Origin: an uncultured Flavobacteriaceae bacterium
GTDB taxonomy: Bacteria > Bacteroidota > Bacteroidia > Flavobacteriales > Flavobacteriaceae
Length of the DNA stretch: 64,000 nt
Assembly: GCA_947497245.1 (NCBI GenBank)
Contig: CANMFO010000001.1
Location: 1,612,001-1,676,000, forward strand
Direction of reading: 5' to 3'
Each line of letters opens with the position of its first letter. Position 1 is the first letter of the stretch. Below are positions 53,875-61,065 of the stretch, one piece after another. The notes below the pieces were generated by a model. That model saw only the letters and a list, made by a program, of their open reading frames with translations. It was not told the origin of the DNA and ran no database searches. Made by a program: the position numbers and the translations under genes.

Positions 53875-54537
53875 ATGAAAAATAATATTCTGCTTTCGAT
53901 GCTGCTTTTGGCGGGCTTTGTATTGAACGCGCAAAAAAACATATACGAGAGCGATCAGTTCGATGAGCTCAGCAAGGAACACAAGGTGTTGGCCATATTG
54001 CCCTTTTTGACGCACCTGGATCTCAAGGATGACCTGACCAAGGACGAGCTTAAGGCCTTGGAAAAAAAAGAGGGCCTTGCGGTTCAAAATGCCTTGGAGA
54101 CCTATTTTTCAAAAAGAAAGAAGAAAAAGAAATTCTCGGTAGCGTTCCAAAACATAAAAAACACCAATGCCATATTGGCCCAGAACGACATTTCGTACGA
54201 CAACATGGACATTTACACTACCAAGCAACTAAGCGAAGTGCTCGGGGTAGACGGTATAATCAGCGGGAACCTAGATCTAAACGTGCTCCTTTCCAAAGGA
54301 GTTCCCACTGAATTCAGCATTATCGATTATTTTCTCGGGAAGGCCAATTATGGACGCATAGGAATCAAGATCAGCGATGGGGACAAGGGAAAACTGCTCT
54401 GGAAATACGAAAAGGAAATCAATAAAAAATCGGGTAAAAATACCGATGACCTTATCGATCGGATGATGAAACTAGCGACCCGAAAATTTCCGTACGATCG
54501 GGAAAAAAGAAAGGAAAGGCGAAGGCAGGCCAACTAG
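53875..54537 (+). CDS. Secreted protein of unknown function
   Basis: A 220-residue exported protein with signal MKNNILLSMLLLAGFVLNAQ. The mature part has HKVLAILPFLTHLDLKDD and LSEVLGVDGIISGNLDL, which recall secreted proteins with a CsgG/TolB-N-like fold, and a very basic end (REKRKERRRQ). No family is recognised with confidence. It converges with the desulfurase gene and shares a CTAG stop with it. Confidence 0.75.
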   Translation: MKNNILLSMLLLAGFVLNAQKNIYESDQFDELSKEHKVLAILPFLTHLDLKDDLTKDELKALEKKEGLAVQNALETYFSKRKKKKKFSVAFQNIKNTNAILAQNDISYDNMDIYTTKQLSEVLGVDGIISGNLDLNVLLSKGVPTEFSIIDYFLGKANYGRIGIKISDGDKGKLLWKYEKEINKKSGKNTDDLIDRMMKLATRKFPYDREKRKERRRQAN

Positions 54538-55688
54538 CTCGCTAAAAAATCCTTGAGTACCCCGATTACATAATCCAGTTCTTCCCGGGTGTTGTATTTT
54601 GAAAAGGAGAACCGTAAGGAAGGCTTCCGCAAATCTTCTTCCGACAGTATTTCAGAAAGCACGTGAGAACCCTTATCACTTCCAGATTGACAGGCACTGC
54701 CCTTGGAACATGCAATTCCCTTGAGATCAAGATGGAACAACAACATCAGGGCCTTTTGCTCTGAAACGGGTAGGCTTACATTGACCAGGGTATACGTACT
54801 TTTGTCCATATCCCCCGAATATCCATTGAATTTGGCATCAGGGATCTCCCGGGCCATGCCTTGGATAAAATGTTGCTTCAATCCGCGAACATAGGTCCGT
54901 TCCTCTTCCAAATTATCGTACGCGGCAACAAAGGAGGTCTCCAGACCCACGATATTATGGAAGGATTCCGTCCCGCCCCTAAAGCCACGTTCTTGGGAAC
55001 CCCCGGAAATAAAAGCTTTTAAGCCCGAATTTTTTCTGACAAAGGCAAAACCGACTCCCTTGGGACCATGGAACTTATGGGAGGCCGCTGTCAAAAAATC
55101 TATGCCCGACTCTTGAAGATCCCATTCATAATGGCCTATGGACTGTACGGTATCGGAATGGAGCAGCGCGGAATGCTCTTTACAAAGAGCACAGAGTTTC
55201 TCCATATCGATGATATTTCCGATTTCGTTGTTCACGTGCATCAAGCTGACCAGTTTTTTGGAATCGTCCTGTCGCAACAAGGCTTCCAAATCGCCGTAGT
55301 CCGGATTGCCAAACCCGTCCAATGCAACAAACTTCAACGCGATACCGTATTCCCCGACCAAATCCTCGGCGGTATGCAGCACGGCATGGTGTTCTATTTT
55401 TGAGGTGATAATGGTCTTCACTCCCAAATCCCTTACGGCACTGCGCATGATCATGTTGTCCGCCTCGGTACCTCCTGAGGTGAATACAATCTCCGACGGG
55501 TGGGCGTTCAAGTATTTGGCGATCGTTTTTCTTGCGGTCTCCACCACCGTTTTGGCGGACCGTCCAAAGCTATGGGTAGACGATGGGTTTCCATAACAAT
55601 CGGCCAATGCCTTCTGCATTTTGGCGATAACGTCCGCCCTTACCTGGGTGGTGGCGGCGTTGTCGAGATATACCTTTTTCTGTTCCAA
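54534..55688 (-). CDS. Cysteine desulfurase (IscS/NifS type), second copy
   Basis: A 384-residue cysteine desulfurase. Motifs are VYLDNAATTQVR, FTSGGTEADNMI, KIEHHAVLHT, the PLP lysine in AASHKFHGPKGVGFAF and the catalytic cysteine in CSKGSACQSGSDKGSHVL. It probably supplies sulfur for Fe-S clusters or tRNA thiolation and is the housekeeping-type copy, in contrast to the one near cox. The TTG at 55688 (MEQKKVYLDN) fits the family start; an ATG 15 codons upstream would add a sequence seen in no relative and lies past the -7 element. Confidence 0.9.
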   Translation of the reverse strand: MEQKKVYLDNAATTQVRADVIAKMQKALADCYGNPSSTHSFGRSAKTVVETARKTIAKYLNAHPSEIVFTSGGTEADNMIMRSAVRDLGVKTIITSKIEHHAVLHTAEDLVGEYGIALKFVALDGFGNPDYGDLEALLRQDDSKKLVSLMHVNNEIGNIIDMEKLCALCKEHSALLHSDTVQSIGHYEWDLQESGIDFLTAASHKFHGPKGVGFAFVRKNSGLKAFISGGSQERGFRGGTESFHNIVGLETSFVAAYDNLEEERTYVRGLKQHFIQGMAREIPDAKFNGYSGDMDKSTYTLVNVSLPVSEQKALMLLFHLDLKGIACSKGSACQSGSDKGSHVLSEILSEEDLRKPSLRFSFSKYNTREELDYVIGVLKDFLAS

Positions 55689-55710
55689 TTCGCGTTCGTT
55701 TATAGTTTGC

Positions 55711-55718
55711 CAAAAATA
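55711..55718 (-). promoter_or_regulatory. -7 element of the second desulfurase gene
   Basis: TATTTTTG on the minus strand matches TAnnTTTG and precedes the TTG start by 22 bases. The flanking GGCAAA is the same as after the OstA -7 element. It argues that translation starts at the TTG and not at the upstream ATG (55733). Confidence 0.4.
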
Positions 55719-55785
55719 ACTTAAATAAGTCAATTTCTCAGCGCTTCACGATAATCCTATGGGTTATTTCCTTTACATTTGACCC

Positions 55786-56802
55786 ATGAAACGCATTCTT
55801 TGTTTTGTCCTATCGATCCTGTTTTTTTCCTGTGATGATGGGGACCTCCAAATTGAGGCGGTCAATTTTGACGACGCTGCCGTTGATTTTTGCGTCAGTG
55901 GTTCGGACGCCAAATTGGTGAATACCTTTTTCTTTAAGATCCAGGACGACGAGGCTTTGCTGCTGAACATGGGTACGGGCCAGTTTAAAAACACCACCTC
56001 TTTGGATGGTTCCATCTCCAGTACCCTTTCGTCCAGTGGGAGTCCCAGTCTGGTCTATCGTTTCTTCACCGGAACAGTAGCCAAAGGCTATTTTTGTGAC
56101 GAGGTGCCCGCATTGGAACCGAACGTCGTGAAAGAGAATACCGCAACCGGAGGGACGGTCACCGTCACCACTTCGGTAATCAAGGTCGATAAGACGAACA
56201 AGACCTACTCGCACAATATTGAGATCAAGGAACTTTCCCTGACCAATGACCAGGGCGAAAGGCTTACGGACAACTCCACCATCGACTTTGGGAGTTTTAC
56301 CACCGATACACCCAACAGTGCAAGTCTTGACGTTCCTTTTTCCAACTATACCGCACTTACCACGGCAGCCTGTGATACGCCGCCCACCACGGGCAGCACC
56401 AGGCTCTATAAGATCGTTAACGATGAGTTCGTCTCCTTGGACCTTCCCAACACTCTGATCGCCAATATGGCGACCGGGGGCACTCCCCGGACCATGCCCT
56501 TTGGAACCGAGGTGGTATTGAGCAACACTGTTTTGAATCTTTTGGCCAGCAAAGAACTGCTCTGCGCAGCATCGATCGATGCCGAAATGAGACAAGGGAG
56601 CTTCGTTTCTTCGGAAGGACAGATATCCGTGGCGACGGTGGAGAACGCACCCGATGCAGAGGGCAAGATAACCTATACCCACACCATTGTCCTGACCGGG
56701 GTAATCATGGTGCTCAAGGACGAGACCGACCCGGTAAACGACATTGCTTTGGACGTCATTCCCAGTATTGAATTTGGCACGTATACCACCACAGCCCCCT
56801 AG
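55786..56802 (+). CDS. Lipoprotein with two homologous halves
   Basis: A 338-residue lipoprotein with lipobox FFSC (Cys16). The protein consists of two repeats, about 36-173 and 196-335. Matching points are Cys36/Cys196, Cys104/Cys260, TYSHNIEIKELSL and TYTHTIVLTGVIM, and IDFGSFTT and IEFGTYTT. It looks like two beta-sandwich domains. The function is unknown. It converges with the Smr gene and shares a CTAG stop overlap. A perfect TACATTTG lies four bases before the ATG. Confidence 0.8.
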   Translation: MKRILCFVLSILFFSCDDGDLQIEAVNFDDAAVDFCVSGSDAKLVNTFFFKIQDDEALLLNMGTGQFKNTTSLDGSISSTLSSSGSPSLVYRFFTGTVAKGYFCDEVPALEPNVVKENTATGGTVTVTTSVIKVDKTNKTYSHNIEIKELSLTNDQGERLTDNSTIDFGSFTTDTPNSASLDVPFSNYTALTTAACDTPPTTGSTRLYKIVNDEFVSLDLPNTLIANMATGGTPRTMPFGTEVVLSNTVLNLLASKELLCAASIDAEMRQGSFVSSEGQISVATVENAPDAEGKITYTHTIVLTGVIMVLKDETDPVNDIALDVIPSIEFGTYTTTAP

Positions 56803-57347
56803 CCGTTCTGATGTATATGGACCTCCGTGGCCCCCAAACCATATTTTTGGTAATTGGCATCGTAGTAGGCTACATTTTCATACCGGTTGAAAAGAAAATA
56901 CAGTTCTTCCTTCAATACGCCCTCGCCTACCCCATGGATGAACACCACCTTCGGTATCCGTTTTTCCATGGCGAACCGTAGCTGCCGTTCTGCGGTCTCC
57001 AATTGCAAATTCAATATATCGTAATTGCCCATCCCCTTGGTAGATCGGACCAGTTGGTTTATATGTAGGTCTACCTCCATTCTTGGGGCATTGCGTTCCT
57101 TGGGTTTTGGCGCCAGGGCGGATTTCTTTTTAGGGATTTCCTTTTCAGCCTTTATTCGCGCCACTTCATAATGGGTCACGCGAATTGGGTCAGAGGGATC
57201 TGTTTTGACCAGTTCGCCCGGGGCGAATTTCAATAGGAAGCCCTCATCGCTTTCAATCGTGATTTCGTGCGGTCCTACGTCCACGACGGAACCGCAAATG
57301 GTATCGTCTATGGTTTCCACTTTATCCCCAATGGCAAAAACACCCAT
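56799..57347 (-). CDS. DUF2027/Smr domain protein
   Basis: A 182-residue protein. The N-terminal half is the DUF2027 domain with FAIGDKVETIDD and GSVVDVGPHEITIE. The C-terminal half is a Smr (MutS2-like) domain with MEVDLHINQLV and HGVGEGVLKEEL. Smr domains are nucleases that cut DNA or RNA branches; in ribosome rescue the SmrB type cuts mRNA between collided ribosomes. An upstream TTG (57368) sits inside the -7 element, so the ATG at 57347 is the start. Confidence 0.9.
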   Translation of the reverse strand: MGVFAIGDKVETIDDTICGSVVDVGPHEITIESDEGFLLKFAPGELVKTDPSDPIRVTHYEVARIKAEKEIPKKKSALAPKPKERNAPRMEVDLHINQLVRSTKGMGNYDILNLQLETAERQLRFAMEKRIPKVVFIHGVGEGVLKEELYFLFNRYENVAYYDANYQKYGLGATEVHIHQNG

Positions 57348-57365
57348 GATTTTGTTTTTATTCCC

Positions 57366-57373
57366 CAAAAATA
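57366..57373 (-). promoter_or_regulatory. -7 element of the Smr gene
   Basis: TATTTTTG on the minus strand, 18 bases before the ATG at 57347. It overlaps a possible upstream TTG start and so rules that start out. No TTG at -33 spacing is seen. Confidence 0.45.
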
Positions 57374-57411
57374 ATAGTATTTTTCGCTATAGAATTCCGA
57401 TTTGACAAAAA

Positions 57412-57723
57412 ATGCAGTTGGCTACTTTTCTATTGGTTTTGGAGGATTTTATGCTGCCGTGCCTGAACAAGAAACTGTTTGGCATTGATTGCCCGGGCTG
57501 TGGACTGCAGCGTTCGGTGGGCCTGTTGATCAAAGGCGATTTTACGGCCGCCTTTCATATGTACCCCGCCATTTACAGTATTATCGTACTGCTCCTTTTT
57601 TTGATATCGGGTATTTTCGTGAAGACCAAGTACGATAACTTCATCAAAATCTTTCTAATAGTGTCCAATGCCGTCATTATTGCGGGAAGTTATATCCTTA
57701 AAATGAACCACCTAATCCATTAA
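57412..57723 (+). CDS. DUF2752 membrane protein
   Basis: A 103-residue membrane protein of the DUF2752 family. The mark is CLNKKLFGIDCPGCGLQRSV with paired cysteines, followed by two helices. It is common in Bacteroidota and its function is unknown. The longest ATG start is given. The family usually begins a few residues before LPCLNKK, so the TTG at 57442 or the ATG at 57451 (with GGAGG ahead) are also possible. It is 10 bases before the next gene. Confidence 0.82.
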   Translation: MQLATFLLVLEDFMLPCLNKKLFGIDCPGCGLQRSVGLLIKGDFTAAFHMYPAIYSIIVLLLFLISGIFVKTKYDNFIKIFLIVSNAVIIAGSYILKMNHLIH

Positions 57724-57733
57724 AAACCACCTT

Positions 57734-58066
57734 ATGCAACAAGAAAAATTACCCAATGCAACGCTCATCCTGGTTTTCGGGATCTTATCAATAGTGACCT
57801 GCTGCTGTTATGGCATATTGGGCCTTATATTTTCCATCGTTGCTTTGGTCCTGGCAAGCAAGGCCACGGCGCTTTATAGGGCAAATCCTGAAAATTATTC
57901 GGACTATAACAATGTCAACATCGGAAGGATTTTGGCCATTATCGGTATCTTTTTGAACCTGTTGATGCTAGCCTATATCATCTGGATCATTTCGTATTTT
58001 GGATGGGAAACATTGCAAGATCCCGAGATGTTACAGGAAAAGATCCAAGAACTTCAAGGAGCATAG
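57734..58066 (+). CDS. CCC-motif (DUF4190-like) membrane protein, first copy
   Basis: A 110-residue protein with two or three hydrophobic segments and the CCC motif in LSIVTCCCYGILGLIFSIVAL, then YNNVNIGRILAIIGIFLNLL. The family is called CCC motif membrane protein. Its function is unknown. It is the second gene of a three-gene unit with DUF2752 and a paralogue. Confidence 0.82.
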   Translation: MQQEKLPNATLILVFGILSIVTCCCYGILGLIFSIVALVLASKATALYRANPENYSDYNNVNIGRILAIIGIFLNLLMLAYIIWIISYFGWETLQDPEMLQEKIQELQGA

Positions 58067-58069
58067 GAT

Positions 58070-58381
58070 ATGGGCCAGGAAACCTTACCAGGAGCCAGTA
58101 ATGCGCTCACCTTTGGAATATTGTCTATTGTTTTGACCGTTATCTGCTGTGGCCCATTTGGAGCAATTTTTAGCTTCATCGGCCTGTCCAACGCTAAAAA
58201 AGCGGAGCGGATACACCTGGAAAATCCAGGGGAGTTCACAGGCTATGAAAATGTAAAGACGGGAAGAATATTGTCCTATATCGGCATTGGGATCGCGGCG
58301 ATCTATTTGCTGTTCTCCATCCTCTATTTCGGCGCCATTGTTGCCATCTTGGCGTCAGGCGATTGGGGCGGGGCATACTGA
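58070..58381 (+). CDS. CCC-motif-related membrane protein, second copy
   Basis: A 103-residue paralogue of the previous gene, starting three bases after it. It has LSIVLTVICCGPFGAIFSFIGL, with CC instead of CCC, and YENVKTGRILSYIGIGIAAI. Its function is unknown. It ends just before a bidirectional terminator. Confidence 0.82.
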   Translation: MGQETLPGASNALTFGILSIVLTVICCGPFGAIFSFIGLSNAKKAERIHLENPGEFTGYENVKTGRILSYIGIGIAAIYLLFSILYFGAIVAILASGDWGGAY

Positions 58382-58400
58382 CGCAAGAATCATGGTCTTC

Positions 58401-58434
58401 AAAAAAAATCCCCTCCGGATGAGGGGGTTTTTTA
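58401..58434. terminator. Bidirectional terminator between convergent genes
   Basis: CCCCTC and GAGGGG pair across a short loop, with an A-run on the left and a T-run on the right. It ends the DUF2752/CCC unit on the plus strand. It also ends rocD on the minus strand, whose stop codon lies inside its right arm. Confidence 0.88.
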
Positions 58435-59712
58435 TTCTTCAAACTGTCGCAGGGTTTTTACGATGATCGCAATACAATCCAATAGTTGTTCCTTGTCCAT
58501 CACCAATGGGGGCGCGAATCGGATAATGTTCCCATGGGTCGGTTTGGCAAGAAGTCCGTTTTCCTTTAGGGCCATACAAATATCCCAGGCCGTTGAACTC
58601 TCAGGGGAATCATTGATCAATATGGCATTCAAGAGACCTTTTCCCCGAACGGCATTCACAAGCTTGCAACTTGGAATGAACGCATTGAGCTCTTCCCTGA
58701 AGATTTCTCCAAGTTCATGGGCATTCTGGGCCAATCCCTCTTCCTTCACCACTTCCAAAGCAGCGATTGCGATTGCTGCGGCGGTAGGGTTTCCGCCAAA
58801 GGTGCTCCCATGATTCCCTGGGCGTATCACACCCATTACCCCATCGTTGGCCAGAACAGCGGAGACAGGATACGCACCACCGGACAAGGCCTTTCCCAAG
58901 ATTAGGATATCGGCCTTTACCTCCGGGCTCCCGCTACAGTGCCTGTCTGCACAACGGCAGTTGCCACAGGTGGCCAACAGCCTTCCAGTACGCGCTATTC
59001 CGGTCTGCACCTCATCCGCGATGAACAGCACATTGTACTTTTCGCAAAGGGCCTTGGCCCCTGCCAAATAACCCTCGGATGGAACATGGACCCCAGCCTC
59101 CCCTTGAATGGGTTCCACCAAAAACCCGGCTATATTGCCATTCTTCTTCAAAGCCGATTCCAGGGCCTCAAGATTGTCGTACTCCACTTTGATGAACCCT
59201 TTGGTAAAGGGTCCAAAATTCTCACGGGCCACCTCATCGTTGGAAAAGGAGATAATGGTGGTGGTCCTTCCATGGAAATTATTGTTGCACACAATGATCT
59301 GTGCTTCATTCTCCGATATCCCCTTTTTCTCATAGGCCCATTTTCTGCATAATTTCAAGGCGGTTTCCACCGCTTCCGCCCCAGTATTCATGGGCAACAA
59401 TCTATCGAACCCAAAAGTTTCCGTTGCATATTTTTCATACCTGCCGAGCATGTCGTTATAGAATGCCCTTGAGGTTAAACCAAGGGTCTGTGCCTGCGCT
59501 ATCATCGCGGCCACAATTTTGGGATGGCAATGTCCTTGGTTAACTGCAGAATAGGCCGATAAGAAATCATAGTATCTCTTTCCTTCCACGTCCCACACAT
59601 ATACACCTTCCCCCCTGCTCAGGACCACAGGTAGCGGATGATAGTTATGGGCGCCGTATTTGTCTTCCAATGCGATCGCATCTTGGGAAGTTATTCTTTC
59701 TAAAACCGACAT
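58432..59712 (-). CDS. rocD: Ornithine aminotransferase RocD
   Basis: A 426-residue ornithine-oxo-acid aminotransferase. It has FLSAYSAVNQGHCHPK, MNTGAEAVETALKLCRKW, NFHGRTTTIISFSND and the Schiff-base lysine in LILGKALSGGAYPV (Lys274). Between RTGRLLAT and VKADILIL there is an insert with CGNCRCADRHC (Cys249, 252, 254, 259) that looks like a metal-binding knuckle. It converts ornithine to glutamate semialdehyde. It is read towards a terminator shared with the CCC genes. Confidence 0.93.
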   Translation of the reverse strand: MSVLERITSQDAIALEDKYGAHNYHPLPVVLSRGEGVYVWDVEGKRYYDFLSAYSAVNQGHCHPKIVAAMIAQAQTLGLTSRAFYNDMLGRYEKYATETFGFDRLLPMNTGAEAVETALKLCRKWAYEKKGISENEAQIIVCNNNFHGRTTTIISFSNDEVARENFGPFTKGFIKVEYDNLEALESALKKNGNIAGFLVEPIQGEAGVHVPSEGYLAGAKALCEKYNVLFIADEVQTGIARTGRLLATCGNCRCADRHCSGSPEVKADILILGKALSGGAYPVSAVLANDGVMGVIRPGNHGSTFGGNPTAAAIAIAALEVVKEEGLAQNAHELGEIFREELNAFIPSCKLVNAVRGKGLLNAILINDSPESSTAWDICMALKENGLLAKPTHGNIIRFAPPLVMDKEQLLDCIAIIVKTLRQFEE

Positions 59713-60026
59713 GATAAAAAATTACTTTAAATAAAACTTCAGCAATTCCTTCTTTGGGAGAGAAATCATCCTATTGTAGAGCTGCTAAATTACAAAAAAG
59801 AAGAACAATTCGACCATGCGGCCGCCCGGATTTGATGCCCATCGATCAAACCACGGCCGGTCAAGGTCCGGGCACCGAGCTGTGGCCCAGGATATTTTGC
59901 CCAAGTTTTTATTTCTTTTTTTTGAGCACTCCGTTATGAAAAGTGCCTGTGGCAAGAGAACCCAAAGTGGGGCACTTTCTCTCGAAAAGACCCGTCCAAA
60001 AAGGAAAGGGATGTCCCCTCCCAAGG
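59713..60026. other. Intergenic region between rocD and the sigma-partner gene
   Basis: About 310 bases. It should contain the rocD promoter; TAATTTAG upstream of the rocD ATG is one mismatch from a -7 element. A 6-bp TTTGAT/ATCAAA inverted repeat (59831-59850) and short CCGG repeats lie near the middle. Open frames here have no recognisable features. Nothing else is supported. Confidence 0.5.
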
Positions 60027-60407
60027 TTATTTCTCCAATTTATGCGACAGTGCCGCCACCTGAAGCTCCAATCGCTTCAATTCGCGGAGGATATCGTTCT
60101 TGTCCATCTGCATCCAGATGTAAAGCTTCAGCATCCCCATGGCGATCATACAAAGAAATCCGGCTGCGGACCATGTGATAAGTTCATTGGTCACTTGCGT
60201 ATCAAAGAACCGAACAGCGCAATAGGCAAAAATCAAAAAGAGCCCGATGTGCACAAAGGTCATAACACTTACCAACCAGCCCGTTTTGCCCTTGTGTGCC
60301 TGTCCGAGCTTGGCCAGTAAATTCTGCTCCTCCAGTTCGTCATAAAATTTCGCTTCTTCCCGGGTCAAGGTCTCTTTGATCAAATCATCAATTTTTTCTT
60401 TTTTCAT
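60027..60407 (-). CDS. DUF6768-like membrane protein paired with sigma factor
   Basis: A 126-residue protein with a helical N-terminus (KEKIDDLIKETLTREEAKFYDELEEQ), two membrane helices (about 46-66 and 78-98) and a C-terminal coiled coil. It resembles small membrane proteins called DUF6768 that sit behind sigma factor genes. It begins two bases after the sigma gene, so it could act as its membrane partner or anti-sigma-like regulator. That role is inference. Confidence 0.82.
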   Translation of the reverse strand: MKKEKIDDLIKETLTREEAKFYDELEEQNLLAKLGQAHKGKTGWLVSVMTFVHIGLFLIFAYCAVRFFDTQVTNELITWSAAGFLCMIAMGMLKLYIWMQMDKNDILRELKRLELQVAALSHKLEK

Positions 60408-60409
60408 AA

Positions 60410-60943
60410 TTACTTTTTAAGGATGGATTTTAATTTTTCCCGCGCATGGAACAATCTCGATTTTACGGTGCCCACGGAAATGTCCAGGATGCCGCCTATC
60501 TCCTTCAGGGAATACTCCTGCGTATAGAACAACTTGAGCACCACCTGTTGGTCATGCGGTAACGATCGGATGGCTTTTTGTAACCTTTGGATATCCGACT
60601 GACGCAATTCGGCCGCTTCCCGATCCTCGTCTTCCGCTCGCATCGCCTTCAATTTTTCCCTTTGGTACTTGTTACTGTCCAAAAAATCAAGGGATTTCCG
60701 GGTAACGATCCGCAGGGCCCAGCTACCAAAGGTATTCGGGTCCCGCAGCCCATTGAGTTTTTTTATGATAATCCCCCAGCAGTCCTGAACGATGTCCTGT
60801 GCGGCATCGATATCCCGCGTATACCAAAAAGAATGTCTGCACAATCGATGGTGGTGCCTTTTGACCAACAGCCCCAGCGCCTTTTTGTCCCCGGACTGGT
60901 GCTGCAATACCAACAATGCGTCAAATACTTTTTTGGTGGTCAT
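60410..60943 (-). CDS. RNA polymerase sigma-70 (ECF) factor
   Basis: A 177-residue ECF-type sigma factor. Region 2 has RDIDAAQDIVQDCWGIIIKKL and DPNTFGSWALRIVTRKSLDFL, region 4 has LPHDQQVVLKLFYTQEYSLKEIGGILDISVGTVKSRL split over the usual helix-turn-helix. The frame is open upstream, but the ATG at 60943 starts the conserved region. It is followed after two bases by a small membrane protein gene, typical for a regulated pair. Confidence 0.9.
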   Translation of the reverse strand: MTTKKVFDALLVLQHQSGDKKALGLLVKRHHHRLCRHSFWYTRDIDAAQDIVQDCWGIIIKKLNGLRDPNTFGSWALRIVTRKSLDFLDSNKYQREKLKAMRAEDEDREAAELRQSDIQRLQKAIRSLPHDQQVVLKLFYTQEYSLKEIGGILDISVGTVKSRLFHAREKLKSILKK

Positions 60944-61053
60944 TCCCAACGTTTCTGCCTTAAAGACCGGAAGAAGTCGAAAAGGTTCATTTTTTTTAAC
61001 TTTTTTTAATAGTTTCCTTCTAAAGATAGCCGTAATAAATGCAATTCGATTGT

Positions 61054-61061
61054 TACTTTTG
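61054..61061 (+). promoter_or_regulatory. -7 element of the rlmD gene
   Basis: TACTTTTG is a perfect TAnnTTTG and ends four bases before the rlmD ATG, predicting a leaderless or nearly leaderless mRNA. A TTG at the right spacing is not obvious. Confidence 0.35.
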
Positions 61062-61065
61062 CCCA

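Noticed and set aside
55688-55733. ATG start of the second cysteine desulfurase at 55733
   Set aside because: The added residues do not resemble any relative, and a -7 element lies within that stretch, so the ATG would be outside the mRNA.
57348-57368. TTG start for the Smr gene
   Set aside because: This TTG is part of the TATTTTTG promoter element. The ATG at 57347 matches the family start.
59785-60024. Possible small gene on the minus strand between rocD and the sigma partner gene
   Set aside because: No domain, overlaps other frames, and composition is like noncoding DNA.
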